In this document: positions 32,714 to 41,285 of the stretch, in pieces | How the letters are laid out: each line of letters starts with the position of its first letter | Numbering within the stretch: the stretch's first letter is position 1 | Origin: RBG-16-64-13 sp963718375 | GTDB lineage: Bacteria; Actinomycetota; Thermoleophilia; RBG-16-64-13 | Assembly (NCBI GenBank): GCA_963718375.1 | Contig: CAVQZD010000005.1 | Span: 496,001-560,000 of the forward strand | Direction of reading: 5' to 3' | DNA: 64,000 bases | Position numbers and translations under genes: made by a program | Notes under the pieces: generated by a model | Seen by the model: only the letters and a program-made list of their open reading frames with translations | Databases searched by the model: none | Told to the model about the DNA's origin: nothing

Positions 32714-33697
32714 CTAATCCTCCACCACGCGCTCGAGTTTGGCCAACTCCTCGATCCGCGCCAGACCACCGCAACGCACCAGGTACTCCTGGAAGTCCTC
32801 GCAGCTGTAGATGTAGCGGTCCAGGAACTTCTCGAACTCCACTGGATCCTTCTCCGCCTTGAGCCACTCGCAGAGGTGCTGCTCGTCGGAGAAGTACAGG
32901 TGCGGCATGTTGCCCGGGTAGCTGCCGAACGGTACCTCGACCACCGCGTCCACCAAGTAGAACGGGATGGAGGTCAGGGTGGGTCTGTCCCGGATCACCG
33001 AGTTGTTGACCACCTTCTCCGTGGTGATGATGAGGTGTTTGGCCGCCCGCGCCAACTCCAAGTCGGCAATGGAGATGCCGCGTATGACCGAGTTGCCGTA
33101 CATGTCGGCGAAGTGCACGTGGATGGCGGCCACGTCCGGCCACAAAGCCGGCACGGCCGCGTACTTCTGGCCCGTGAAGGGGCACTCGACGACTTTGGCC
33201 GACGATCTTGCGAAGGTGTCCGTACCGAGCATCGAGCGCGTCAGTCCGAAGGAAACTCCGTCAGCGGCGGCCTTCAAGCGGGCATCAAGAGCGTAGTTGC
33301 TCCACTCGGTGACTTCTACCTCTCCGGACTCCATGTACCGGCGCGCGTTGCGCGAGAGCCCTCGCGCCTCGAGACCGACGATATAGGCGGCATCAAGGCG
33401 ATTGAAGCACTTGCCCGCCGCGAGGACCTCGAAGTCGTGGGTGGAGGTATGGCCGAGGAAGCCCAGGTTCTTCTTGCGCTGCCGGACGATCTCGTGAACG
33501 ATCGCGTTGGGGATGCGCACGGCGCCGAAACCGCCGATGGCAAGATAAGAGCCGTCGGGTACGTACTTCTCGACGGCTTCATTGGCGGTCATACGCTTGT
33601 CGACCATGGCACGCGACTTGTCGCGGAAGAACTCCCGCGCTTTGTCCGAGTCAGGATCCATGAAGATGGAGCCTGTGCCTTCGTCCAGCACCTTCAT
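32714..33697 (-). CDS. gctA: glutaconate-type CoA-transferase subunit A
   Basis: A 327-residue alpha subunit. MTANEAVEKYVPDGSYLAIG and GFGAVRIPNAIVHEIVRQ are the GctA start, AAIHVHFADMYGNSVIRGIS and VEVPFGSYPGNMP the CoA-binding and C-terminal segments. The ATG at 33697 has GGAGG seven bases upstream; a frame back to 33970 has none. The N-terminus carries about 35 residues more than Acidaminococcus GctA. gctB follows directly. It lies 6 kb from the dehydratase-like genes, which would act on the CoA ester in a hydroxyglutarate route. Confidence 0.82.
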   Translation of the reverse strand: MKVLDEGTGSIFMDPDSDKAREFFRDKSRAMVDKRMTANEAVEKYVPDGSYLAIGGFGAVRIPNAIVHEIVRQRKKNLGFLGHTSTHDFEVLAAGKCFNRLDAAYIVGLEARGLSRNARRYMESGEVEVTEWSNYALDARLKAAADGVSFGLTRSMLGTDTFARSSAKVVECPFTGQKYAAVPALWPDVAAIHVHFADMYGNSVIRGISIADLELARAAKHLIITTEKVVNNSVIRDRPTLTSIPFYLVDAVVEVPFGSYPGNMPHLYFSDEQHLCEWLKAEKDPVEFEKFLDRYIYSCEDFQEYLVRCGGLARIEELAKLERVVED

Positions 33698-33825
33698 ACG
33701 TATCCTCCGACGAATATTAGACGAGCCGGACCGAGCACTATCGTCAAGTGGCCCCGCTGGTCTGTGAAGGCTATCACGAAAGCCGACATTCTTCGCGCGA
33801 ACGCACGATGCTAGACTCAGGCGCG

Positions 33826-34893
33826 ATGAGCCCCTCACGAGACACCCGTCCTTGGCACTCCACACTGCTGATAGTCGTTCTCGTGCTGATGATCGTCGCG
33901 CTGGCGGCGTTCGCCATCTTCGTTTGGGCCGACTTCTTGTACTCGTGCGGCCCCGGCACCACAGTCGCACTGCCGCCGACCTCAGTGCCGGCTTCAGCCG
34001 CCGCCTCGACCACCGCCTCGACCACCACGGAGCCGACGACTACGTCCACCGCCCCGGTCCCGGTCCTGCCCCTCGACTTCGACGGGACATCCGCCATGGG
34101 ACACATACAGGCGCTGGCGGAGGGCATCGGACCGCGCAAGTCGGGTACCCCAGCGGAAAACGACGCCCTGGATCACGCCACCGCCTATCTGCAGAGCCTG
34201 GATTACGACGTGCGGGCCCAGGAGGTGTCACTGCCTGGGGGACAGTCTTCGCAGAACCTGTCGGCCGTGAAGGAGGGCACGTCTGACTCTGTGATAGTCA
34301 TCGGCGCGCATATCGACACCAAGGCCGGCGCCCCCGGCGGCAACGACAACGCCTCGGGCGTTGCGGTGGTGCTGGAGTTGGCTCGCGACTTCCGCTCTGC
34401 CGACACCGTGGCCACCCTTGAGTTCGTCGTATTCGGCGCGGAGGAGATGACCGATGCTGACGCCGACCACCATCACTACGGCTCGCGCCAGTTCTTGCAG
34501 GGTCTGACCGACGAGCAGCGCGCCGCGCTCGTGGGAATGGTCTCGGTAGACATGGTGGGTTACGGCAGCGAGTTCACCGTGCGCACCATGAACAAGGGTC
34601 CCCAGTTGCTGCGGCAGATGGTCAAGGACTACTCCAACGGCCACGACCTGCCCGCTCGCTATCTCAAGGACACGGGCACCTACGGCTGGAGCGACCATGA
34701 GCCCTTCGAGCTGGCCGGGTACCCTGCCGTCTGGCTGGAGTGGCGCGAAGACCCCGCCTACCACACGGCCCGGGACACCTACTCCCACTGCGACCCCGAG
34801 GACGTCCAACGTGTCGGCAGCATGCTCCTGGGCTTCTTGGGCGGGCTCACCCAAGCCGATCTAGACGCGCTGGCCTCCGCCCGAGAGCTCTAG
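33826..34893 (+). CDS. membrane-anchored M28 zinc aminopeptidase
   Basis: A 355-residue protein with an N-terminal membrane anchor (residues about 13-35), a Thr/Ala/Ser linker and an M28 peptidase domain facing outside. Zinc ligands and catalytic residues are in IGAHIDTKAG (His, Asp), GGNDNASGVAVVLELAR (Asp), VFGAEEM (Glu-Glu), SVDMVGYG (Asp) and YGWSDHEPFELAGYPAVWLE (His). It should release N-terminal residues from extracellular peptides. The ATG at 33826 begins closest to the anchor; 33808 is an alternative. Confidence 0.88.
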   Translation: MSPSRDTRPWHSTLLIVVLVLMIVALAAFAIFVWADFLYSCGPGTTVALPPTSVPASAAASTTASTTTEPTTTSTAPVPVLPLDFDGTSAMGHIQALAEGIGPRKSGTPAENDALDHATAYLQSLDYDVRAQEVSLPGGQSSQNLSAVKEGTSDSVIVIGAHIDTKAGAPGGNDNASGVAVVLELARDFRSADTVATLEFVVFGAEEMTDADADHHHYGSRQFLQGLTDEQRAALVGMVSVDMVGYGSEFTVRTMNKGPQLLRQMVKDYSNGHDLPARYLKDTGTYGWSDHEPFELAGYPAVWLEWREDPAYHTARDTYSHCDPEDVQRVGSMLLGFLGGLTQADLDALASAREL

Positions 34894-34906
34894 CCCCAGA
34901 AACACC

Positions 34907-34955
34907 GAGGCCCCCGGCCCGGCCGCGGCAACGCCGAGGCTGGGCCGGGGGCCTC
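34907..34955. terminator. bidirectional terminator
   Basis: A perfect 14-bp stem (arms 34907-34920 and 34942-34955) with a 21-base loop lies between the convergent M28 peptidase and membrane-protein genes. No T-run, but its position argues for shared termination. Confidence 0.6.
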
Positions 34956-34970
34956 AGACTCATCTTAGGG

Positions 34971-35600
34971 TCATTGCCTCACGTAGGTCAGTTCCCCGTA
35001 CTTCGTGTCCTCGATGATCAGCTTGTCGTTCTCGATAGTGAACGACATCCGGCTGGCCTCAGGAGCATTGGGCAGCGTGAAGACGATCTCGCTCCCCTCC
35101 ACGGTATAGGTGGAGGTCTGCGACTGGCCGCCCTCTGGCGTCCAGATCATCTTGCCGTCTGCTGTGAATTCAAGCGTCTCGTTCAGCGTGTCGTTGTACC
35201 ACTTGCCCACCAGAGCCTCGGTCGTCGTGGCGCCGCCCGCAGTGGTAGTGGTCGTCTCTCCGCCAGCCACCGTGGTATCGGTGGCCTCCGTCGTCACAAC
35301 GCTGACGGTAGTCGTCGACTCCTCTTCCCCGCCATCCCACATCGTGATACCAACCAGGAGACCCGCGCCGAACCCGATGCAGAGGGCTACGATCACAGCG
35401 ATTATGGTCTTGGTCTTGGGCTTGTTTTCAGTCTTCTTCGGCGCCCCGCTCGTGCTCTCCGTCTGAGTCGTGCTCTCCGTCTGAGTCGTGCTCTCCGTCT
35501 GAGTCTTGCTCTCCGTCTGAGTCTTGCTGTCAGTCTCAGCCTGCCGCTCAGTCTCGGCGTTACTCTCAGCCTGCGTCTTGCTCTCGTCTGACTCGCTCAC
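34971..35600 (-). CDS. LxGxW-family membrane protein with TQTES repeats
   Basis: A 209-residue protein with a cytoplasmic N-terminal tail made of TQTES-type repeats (residues about 25-50), a Lys-rich patch, one membrane helix (TIIAVIVALCIGFGAGLLVG) and an external Thr-rich linker leading to the LVGKWYNDTLNETLEFTADG domain. It differs from its relatives in having a membrane helix rather than a lipobox. Function unknown. Confidence 0.72.
   Translation of the reverse strand: MSESDESKTQAESNAETERQAETDSKTQTESKTQTESTTQTESTTQTESTSGAPKKTENKPKTKTIIAVIVALCIGFGAGLLVGITMWDGGEEESTTTVSVVTTEATDTTVAGGETTTTTAGGATTTEALVGKWYNDTLNETLEFTADGKMIWTPEGGQSQTSTYTVEGSEIVFTLPNAPEASRMSFTIENDKLIIEDTKYGELTYVRQ
35451..35540 (-). 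repeat. 18-bp tandem repeat, five units
   Basis: Four near-identical 18-bp units (CGTGCTCTCCGTCTGAGT and a C-to-T variant) and a fifth diverged one code for TQTES(T/K) hexapeptides in the N-terminal tail of the membrane protein. Period is the same as in the GTPPTV lipoprotein repeat, but the sequences are unrelated. Confidence 0.8.
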
Positions 35601-35619
35601 CTTGTGACCTCCTGATAGT

Positions 35620-35997
35620 TCACTCGCCCTCCAGACTCAGGCGCTGGTATTCGGCAGATCCCTCACCTGCCCGCGTGAGGGTCAGTACGCCCTCGTCGAT
35701 CGAATAGTCGAAAGTCTCCGTCTCTCCCCCCCTGACGTTGATCGCTAGGCTACGATCATCCGCTTGCCACTTGAGAGTCTCCACCTGGCCGTCGGACTTG
35801 GTGAAGAAGAGAGTACCATCGGGCCTGAAGTCTAGGGTCTCTCCCTGCTCCGCACTAGTCCAGGTGCCCAGCAGACTCGGTGTCTCTTTGGAGCAGCCCG
35901 AGACCATCACCCCAACGGTGACCGAGACGACCACCGCCACCACCACCAGGCGACGGCAGGCCGCGACCACGGCCCGCGCGGAGCCGCCGGGGGTCAC
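35620..35997 (-). CDS. LxGxW-family lipoprotein C
   Basis: A 125-residue lipoprotein (hydrophobic VVVAVVVSVTVGVM, lipobox VSGC) with almost no linker and a LLGTWTSAEQGETLDFRPDG domain. The GTG start overlaps the stop of the next family member upstream (GTGA). It is 19 bp upstream of the TQTES membrane gene, so three family members may be co-transcribed. Confidence 0.7.
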   Translation of the reverse strand: MTPGGSARAVVAACRRLVVVAVVVSVTVGVMVSGCSKETPSLLGTWTSAEQGETLDFRPDGTLFFTKSDGQVETLKWQADDRSLAINVRGGETETFDYSIDEGVLTLTRAGEGSAEYQRLSLEGE

Positions 35998-36278
35998 GCC
36001 ACCCGGGTATAGATGGTGGTGAGGCCCCCATACGACATGGCCAAGATGTCCGAGGACACGCAGTAGCCCATCGTCACCTCGCCGCCCTCCGCGGTACGCA
36101 ATATCAGCCGTCCCGCTCCCGCCCCGTTATCTTGGGAGTCCCAATTCTGAGAGGTGAGCACCTCGCCGGCCCGGCGCACGATCACAGACCCGTCAGCCGT
36201 GAACTCGACCTCTTCGCCACCCTCGGGGTTCAACCATCTGCTCATCAGAAAGGACACAGTACCTCGCTCCCAGCCCAC
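35994..36278 (-). CDS. LxGxW-family protein lacking a signal sequence
   Basis: A 94-residue protein consisting of the domain only (FLMSRWLNPEGGEEVEFTAD to TTIYTRVA). No signal peptide or membrane segment, unlike its four relatives, so it is either cytoplasmic or a truncated copy. The start is uncertain: GTG 36278 is outermost, a GTG at 36257 follows GAGG. Overlaps lipoprotein C by GTGA. Confidence 0.55.
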   Translation of the reverse strand: MGWERGTVSFLMSRWLNPEGGEEVEFTADGSVIVRRAGEVLTSQNWDSQDNGAGAGRLILRTAEGGEVTMGYCVSSDILAMSYGGLTTIYTRVA

Positions 36279-36327
36279 CGTCGGGGCTCGTCGCTACGCC
36301 TCTACGTCACACCGCCAGACCACTCTA

Positions 36328-36777
36328 CTACGCGTCGCGGCTCACGACCGCGACCACCTCCCACTCGATCAAGAACTCCGGCCTACCTAGAGAGGCAGGC
36401 TGAAAGATCGTGCTCGCAGGAGGCTCACTCACCAGCCGAGGGGCATGCTCCTGATAGTAGGCCAGCTCGGCCGCCCTCATCCTCTGGTAGTACTCGATGT
36501 CTTTGAGGATGATGAGGTCCTTGACTACGTTCTCCAAAGAGCTGCCCACTTCCTCCAGATGAAGGCGCACTTTGTCCAGGCACGCGGTGACCTGCTCTTC
36601 GATGGTGCCCACCAGACAGGAGCCATCCTCTTCTGATTCGGCGGTCATGCCCGACAAGAAGACCAGGTTGCCAACCACCACGGCCGCGGCGTACTTGCCC
36701 GCGCCCGCATGCACGTTGGGATAGGTGCGCTCGACCCCTCCGACGACGAGTGGGTAGTACTTGACCGTTTCCGCCAT
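36328..36777 (-). CDS. RidA-family protein
   Basis: A 149-residue YjgF/YER057c/UK114 protein. AAAVVVGNLVFLSGMTAESE, EEQVTACLDKVRLHLEEVGS and LENVVKDLIILKDIEYYQRM match the conserved trimeric fold, and PPASTIFQPASLGRPEFLIE the C-terminal signature (usually RPARTTV...L..P...VEIE). The usual catalytic Arg of imine deaminases is not clearly present (PPASTIF instead of PARSAV), so it may be a non-deaminating member. GGGGAGG precedes the ATG. Confidence 0.82.
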   Translation of the reverse strand: MAETVKYYPLVVGGVERTYPNVHAGAGKYAAAVVVGNLVFLSGMTAESEEDGSCLVGTIEEQVTACLDKVRLHLEEVGSSLENVVKDLIILKDIEYYQRMRAAELAYYQEHAPRLVSEPPASTIFQPASLGRPEFLIEWEVVAVVSRDA

Positions 36778-36838
36778 ACTGCCTCCCCGGATGCCTCGAA
36801 CGGTACGCGCAAGATATGTCGATGCTAACATGGGCGCA

Positions 36839-37306
36839 ATGCCTGAGCCCGAAGAACAGAACCAGAGTGTGACACCGGCCTCCGCCGACGAAGTCAATCC
36901 GCTGCATAAGAAGTTGCGGCTGCGGGCGGGAGACACCGGTCTCATCGTCGCTCCCCCTGAAGGCGACGACGACCCTCTGCAACCGTTGCCGGAGAGCTTC
37001 TCGGTGCTGCCGGACCTGAGTGGCCTCGCGCAGCGCGAGGGACAGTTCGACTACCTGCAGGTCTTCGCCCGCGACAAAGCCCAGCTGGCCGCCGCTTTTC
37101 CCGCTCTCCGCGACAAGCTGGCCCCGGGTGGCAGTCTCTGGATCTCTTGGCTGAAGCTCTCTTCGAAGAAGGGACAGAGCCAGGCAATAGACCTCAACGA
37201 CAACGTCATCAGGCGCATGGCACTCATGCAGGGCCTTGTAGACATCAAGGTCGCTGCGCTCGACCGCGATTGGTCGGCCCTCCTCCTGGTGCACCGCAAA
37301 CACTGA
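36839..37306 (+). CDS. DUF3052-like protein
   Basis: A 155-residue protein whose C-terminal two-thirds resembles actinobacterial DUF3052 proteins: LRLRAGDTGLIVAPPEG, FDYLQVFARDKAQLAAAFPA, and LAPGGSLWISWLKLSSKKG. The fold looks like a degenerate methyltransferase-type Rossmann domain without a SAM motif. Role unknown. In-frame ATGs at 36830 and 36839 are both possible starts. Divergent from ridA. Confidence 0.6.
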   Translation: MPEPEEQNQSVTPASADEVNPLHKKLRLRAGDTGLIVAPPEGDDDPLQPLPESFSVLPDLSGLAQREGQFDYLQVFARDKAQLAAAFPALRDKLAPGGSLWISWLKLSSKKGQSQAIDLNDNVIRRMALMQGLVDIKVAALDRDWSALLLVHRKH

Positions 37307-37385
37307 CCCCGTCGACGAGCCCGCCCGCTCGCCAGAACACAGCGACCGGGCGCACTTCGGCAGGCGATGATACGATTCCCGTGCG

Positions 37386-38528
37386 ATGCCCGACTTCATA
37401 GAAGACTTTCTGGGGACCATCGGGATCAGCGATCCGGGTGATTTGGGATGGGTGACGATAGTCGCCACCTTTCTCATCGCCGTCCTGGTCGCTTGGTGGT
37501 TCATGCCCCACACCCTGAGGTACTCACTCAAGGTCGGCTGGGCCGACCAGCCCAATGCCCGGCGGATGAACAAGCAACCCCTGCCCAACGCTGGGGGTCT
37601 GGCGATCTTCACTGCGGTGATACTGGCGGTGATCGTCGTCGCCCTCTTCAGACGCATCCTGCTCACTCACGTGCAAGTGCAGATACTCTCCATCCTGCTG
37701 GGGGGCACGCTGGTGATGATGGCAGGCTTCATCGACGACCAGTTCGGACTCTCCCCGCTCTTCAGATTGGGGACGCAACTCATCGCCGCCCTGCTACTCG
37801 TGGGCACCGACATCCGCCTGGAAGTGGGCTTCGGCGGCGACTTTGCCCCCTTGCTCTCTGGCCTCTTCACGGTGATCTGGGTGCTGGCCATCACCAACGC
37901 CATCAACCTGATCGATGGCGTGGATGGGCTGGCCGGCGGGGTAAGCTTCATCACCTCCATGAGTCTGCTGGGCGTCGCGGCCCAGTTCAGCAGCCGGGCC
38001 GCGGCCGGCGTGCTGCTGGCGGCCCTGGCGGGGGCGGCCCTGGGCTTCTTGCGTCACAACTTCCCGCCCTCCAAGATCATCATGGGCGATTCAGGCGCGT
38101 ATTTCTTCGGCTACGTCCTGGCCTCCTCGGCCTTGCTGGGCAGCTTGAAGTTCACCACTGTGTTAGCGCTCGGGCCCGTCGTGGTGTTCCTTCTGCTGAT
38201 CTTCATGCTGCCGCTCTTGGACACGCTGCAGGTGGTGTTCCGTCGTCTGCTGCGCCGCCAGAATCCGCTTTCTCACCCCGGACAAGACCACCTGCATCAC
38301 TTCTTGATGTCCAGGGGATATTCGCAGCGAAGGACGACCTTGATCCTGTGGGGCATCACCCTGGTCACCAACGCGGTCGCCATGTGGCTGCAGGATCTGA
38401 GGTGGGCGGTCATCGTGACCACGATCGTTGGCACCATGGTGCTCTTGGCCTTCGTGGTCTGGCGCCGCCTGCGGGCCCACCGCAAGTGGGAGGCGCAACA
38501 GACCGCCCCTACGGCACCGGTAGACTAA
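37386..38528 (+). CDS. WecA/TagO-type undecaprenyl-phosphate glycosyl-1-phosphate transferase
   Basis: A 380-residue polytopic membrane enzyme with about ten helices. DQPNARRMNKQPLPNAGGLA, GFIDDQFGLSPLFRLGTQL (catalytic Asp pair), NAINLIDGVDGLAGG, MGDSGAYFFGY, and the cytoplasmic His motif HPGQDHLHHFLMSRGYSQRR define the WecA/TagO group. It transfers a sugar-1-phosphate, usually GlcNAc-1-P, onto undecaprenyl phosphate to start teichoic-acid-like or other cell-wall glycopolymers. An alternative in this group is MraY, but the HxHH loop favours WecA. Confidence 0.9.
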   Translation: MPDFIEDFLGTIGISDPGDLGWVTIVATFLIAVLVAWWFMPHTLRYSLKVGWADQPNARRMNKQPLPNAGGLAIFTAVILAVIVVALFRRILLTHVQVQILSILLGGTLVMMAGFIDDQFGLSPLFRLGTQLIAALLLVGTDIRLEVGFGGDFAPLLSGLFTVIWVLAITNAINLIDGVDGLAGGVSFITSMSLLGVAAQFSSRAAAGVLLAALAGAALGFLRHNFPPSKIIMGDSGAYFFGYVLASSALLGSLKFTTVLALGPVVVFLLLIFMLPLLDTLQVVFRRLLRRQNPLSHPGQDHLHHFLMSRGYSQRRTTLILWGITLVTNAVAMWLQDLRWAVIVTTIVGTMVLLAFVVWRRLRAHRKWEAQQTAPTAPVD

Positions 38529-38538
38529 GGGGGGAGTG

Positions 38539-38991
38539 ATGAAGACGCGCGTGTCCAAGAGCCTCGTGATCTGGTCCACCTTGATCGTCCTCATCGCAGC
38601 GCTCATGGGCCTGGCCCTTGCGGGGTGCGGTTCCGGCTCAGACAAGGGCAGCGCCGCACTCACTCTCACTGAGGATGACAACGGCGACTCCTATACGGTG
38701 AAAGTGGGCGACACCATCACCGTCAATCTCGAGGGCAACCCCACCACCGGCTACACCTGGGAATCAGACATGGCCGAAGGGGAGGGCACTCTGCTCGTCT
38801 TGCTCGGTGGAGAGCCACTCTACACCCAGACCGAGACAGCCTCCGAGGTGGTGGGAGGTGGCGGCACCTTCACCTTCAACTTCCAGGCTGTGGACGCCGG
38901 ACAGGTGGAGCTGAAGCTCAAGTACTGGCGACCCTTTGAGGCCCAGGCCCAGCCACTGGAGACCTTCAGCGTCAATTTGACGATCGAGTAG
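38539..38991 (+). CDS. chagasin-like (I42) protease-inhibitor lipoprotein
   Basis: A 150-residue lipoprotein: hydrophobic WSTLIVLIAALMGLAL, lipobox LAGC. The domain has NPTTGYTWE, the diagnostic chagasin loop that enters the active site of cysteine proteases, a Gly-rich second loop VVGGGGTFTFNFQA and a final LKYWRPFE motif (RPW loop equivalent). It should inhibit papain-like proteases at the cell surface. The second of two tandem starts (ATG 38539) has the better spacing from GGGGGGAG. Confidence 0.85.
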   Translation: MKTRVSKSLVIWSTLIVLIAALMGLALAGCGSGSDKGSAALTLTEDDNGDSYTVKVGDTITVNLEGNPTTGYTWESDMAEGEGTLLVLLGGEPLYTQTETASEVVGGGGTFTFNFQAVDAGQVELKLKYWRPFEAQAQPLETFSVNLTIE

Positions 38992-38993
38992 GT

Positions 38994-39656
38994 CTAGAGC
39001 GCGCGCACGGCGTGCCGCAGCACCGTGCGTAGGTTCTCCGGCTTGGCCGTGCGCGGATCACCCAGGTAGATCTCGTGGTGCCGCCCGTGCATCACGTACC
39101 CGTTGTCTTTGGCGAACGCATCCATCTTGGCCAGCGTGGCCGGCTCGTCCGCGTAGGGTCCGATGTGCATGATCTGGATAGACTCGCCTTCTTTGAACCG
39201 CTCCAGCCGCACGCGGTCCAACGCGGCAAGGGCGGCGCCGGAGTCTTCTTCCTTGGCGCGCTTGGCGCGCAGCTGGTCGATCGCTTCCGCGAACATCTGC
39301 GCAGTGATGTGTTCGGGTTGCATCATCATCAGCGTCCACAGCCATTGGTCCGAAGTGGCGTAGTCCGCACCGCCCTCAGGCGTAGTCCACAGTCCCTCCA
39401 AGGCCATCACCGTGTAATCGATGGGGTCGGTCGCCCGCTTCTTGGACATGAACTTGAGCGTGTACGACACCCCGTACAAGGCGCCTATGCCCGCCGCGAA
39501 CTGGGGTGAATCGCCCGGCATCAGACCCGGCTCGATCCGTCCATCGATCATCGCGAACTGCAGCTCGGGCACGTCGACCACAGTCACCATTTTGGAGGGC
39601 GGCTGATAGAGGTGCTTCAGCTGCTTCTTCAGATCCAGCTTCTCGATGTCCGCCAT
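38994..39656 (-). CDS. GyrI-like small-molecule-binding protein
   Basis: A 220-residue protein with the GyrI-like/SOUL-type fold: KMVTVVDVPELQFAMIDGRI, DSPQFAAGIGALYGVSYTLK, LWTLMMMQPEHITAQMFAEA and MHIGPYADEPATLAKMDAFA all match a stand-alone GyrI-like family. It lacks a DNA-binding domain, so it is probably a ligand-binding or hydrolytic protein rather than a regulator. Converges on the chagasin gene. Confidence 0.82.
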   Translation of the reverse strand: MADIEKLDLKKQLKHLYQPPSKMVTVVDVPELQFAMIDGRIEPGLMPGDSPQFAAGIGALYGVSYTLKFMSKKRATDPIDYTVMALEGLWTTPEGGADYATSDQWLWTLMMMQPEHITAQMFAEAIDQLRAKRAKEEDSGAALAALDRVRLERFKEGESIQIMHIGPYADEPATLAKMDAFAKDNGYVMHGRHHEIYLGDPRTAKPENLRTVLRHAVRAL

Positions 39657-39676
39657 TGGTCCCGCCCCCCCGTTGG

Positions 39677-40726
39677 TCAGTCGCCTGATACCACCTCAGT
39701 CTGCCCCTCGTACAGTCTTCGCAGACCCGCGGCCTTGGCCATCTTCAGAGCCAGCGCATGCTCGGCCATGGTCGGGCGCCGGGAGATATCGGCGCGCAGT
39801 TCGGCCTTGTGCTGAGGCTTGTATTCGTCGAGCACGCTCAGGTAGGTGTCCCGCGATACCTCTTTGGCTAGAAACTTGGCCGTCTGAGAGGTACCCGCCA
39901 GCCCCTCCGGCAACACCAAGTGACGCACCAGCAGGCCCCGCAGCGCCAGCCCCTTGCTGCTCACCACCAAGTCGCCCACCTGACGATGCATCTCTTTGAT
40001 GGCCGCCTGGTTGTGCACCGAGTATCCGCGCACACCCGAGAGCCGCTCGCCCACCTTGTCGTCCGCGTACTTGGTGTCGGGCATGTAGATGTCAATGACC
40101 CCGTCCAGCAGGTACAGAGTCGAGAGAGAGTCGTATCCACCGCTGTTGTAGACCAAGGGCAGCTCGAGCCCGCCTTCCGCCGCCATACACAGAGCGGCAA
40201 GGATCTGAGGTACTACGTGCGTCGGAGAAGCCAGGTTGATGTTCTCGCAGCCCGCCGACTGCAGACCCAACATCAAGCGGGCGATGTGCTCCAAGGGCAC
40301 AGCCCACTGGGGCGTGTTCTTCCAGACCCCGCCCCCGGCCTCCAGAGTGGCGTATCGCCAACTATCGGCGTTGGCCGCATCGCCCAGGGACGAGACCACC
40401 AACTCGCGATCCTCTGCCGGATGGCTGATCTCATGTTGCTGGCAGTAGACACAGTCCATGGTGCAGCCCACGAACATGATGGTGCCGGTGCCGCCCTTGC
40501 CCACGAGGATCGTCTCCTCGTTGTACTTGGGGCCACCCGCCTGCACGCGGGCCAACGTGCCGGTGCGGCAGGCCCCCAGCTCACCAGAGAGTCGGTCGAC
40601 CCCGCACTCGCGTGGGCAGAGCTTGCAGCGCCGCAGTTGTTCCCAGGCCTGTCTGGCCCGAGCCGCCAACTGTCCGGAGTGATGCATCTCCAGATACGCA
40701 GGATACTTGGCGCCCACGGCGGGCAT
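39677..40726 (-). CDS. PflA-like radical SAM protein
   Basis: A 349-residue radical SAM enzyme. An N-terminal Cys motif CKLCPRECGVDRLSGELGAC precedes the radical SAM cluster motif CTMDCVYCQ (CxxxCxxC). NINLASPTHVVPQILAAL and the DxYMPDTKYAD segment are conserved in the 'putative pyruvate formate-lyase activating enzyme' group. The target protein is unknown; no glycyl-radical enzyme is in the window. It sits 20 bp downstream of nothing on its strand and upstream of the GyrI-like gene, probably co-transcribed with it. Confidence 0.85.
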   Translation of the reverse strand: MPAVGAKYPAYLEMHHSGQLAARARQAWEQLRRCKLCPRECGVDRLSGELGACRTGTLARVQAGGPKYNEETILVGKGGTGTIMFVGCTMDCVYCQQHEISHPAEDRELVVSSLGDAANADSWRYATLEAGGGVWKNTPQWAVPLEHIARLMLGLQSAGCENINLASPTHVVPQILAALCMAAEGGLELPLVYNSGGYDSLSTLYLLDGVIDIYMPDTKYADDKVGERLSGVRGYSVHNQAAIKEMHRQVGDLVVSSKGLALRGLLVRHLVLPEGLAGTSQTAKFLAKEVSRDTYLSVLDEYKPQHKAELRADISRRPTMAEHALALKMAKAAGLRRLYEGQTEVVSGD

Positions 40727-40779
40727 AGTGCCAGATCACCTCACTCGGTCGGTCAATGCCTAAATGTGCAAAACAAAAA

Positions 40780-40802
40780 GGGACAGCCTATACGGCTGTC
40801 CC
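40780..40802 (-). terminator. Rho-independent terminator
   Basis: GGGACAGCC-GTATA-GGCTGTCCC on the reverse strand is followed by TTTTTGTTTTG, a good U-tract. It ends the SHOCT/DUF6325 transcript. Confidence 0.85.
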
Positions 40803-40901
40803 CCCCGAAGACTCTCCCCAAGGAGCCTTCGCTCCCATCATAGACCAAACGCGCGGCCCGAGGGAAACGTTCCGAGCGTCCGGAGCTGTCCGGGTACAAC
40901 T

Positions 40902-40929
40902 GGGGCCGCTGCCTGTGGGCAGCGGCCCC
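40902..40929. terminator. second hairpin downstream of the SHOCT gene
   Basis: A perfect 12-bp stem (GGGGCCGCTGCC with GGCAGCGGCCCC, loop TGTG), 46 bases after the SHOCT stop. No T-run. It may act with the stronger terminator at 40780. Confidence 0.5.
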
Positions 40930-40974
40930 GATTCCCGCTTCGACTATGTGCTGCAGCTACCGCCGAGCCGTGGC

Positions 40975-41268
40975 CTACGAGGCCAGGACCACCTTCTTCT
41001 GCTCGGCGAACTCTTCCTCAGTCAATATGCCCTGAGCCTTCAACTGGGCCAACCGCTCCAACTGGGCGACCTTGTCGTCCATGGTGGGCTGGGCGGGCAT
41101 CGGCGCCGGTGCAGGTGCCGGCGCCTGCTGCTGTGCGACGTTGGCCCCGGCCTGCTCGTAGGCGGCCATGTTCTTTTCCGCCTGCCGCCGATTGACCGCG
41201 TTAGAAGTGGCGGTAGCCGTCCCGGCTATGACCGCCGTCCGACCCACTGCCCTCATTAGTCCTGGCAT
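40975..41268 (-). CDS. SHOCT-domain protein
   Basis: A 97-residue protein: a basic N-terminus with Ala/Thr-rich stretch (RTAVIAGTATATSNAVNRRQ), a Gln/Ala/Pro linker and a C-terminal SHOCT helix pair (LERLAQLKAQGILTEEEFAE). SHOCT domains are short oligomerisation modules. It follows the DUF6325 gene by 17 bp, a pairing seen in many actinobacteria. Confidence 0.85.
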   Translation of the reverse strand: MPGLMRAVGRTAVIAGTATATSNAVNRRQAEKNMAAYEQAGANVAQQQAPAPAPAPMPAQPTMDDKVAQLERLAQLKAQGILTEEEFAEQKKVVLAS

Positions 41269-41285
41269 CTAGTCACCTACCTCCC

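Noticed and set aside
37448..38539. 363-codon frame overlapping the WecA-type gene in another frame of the same strand
   Set aside because: The membrane enzyme in the other frame has all catalytic motifs; this frame is an Arg/Gly/His-rich shadow.
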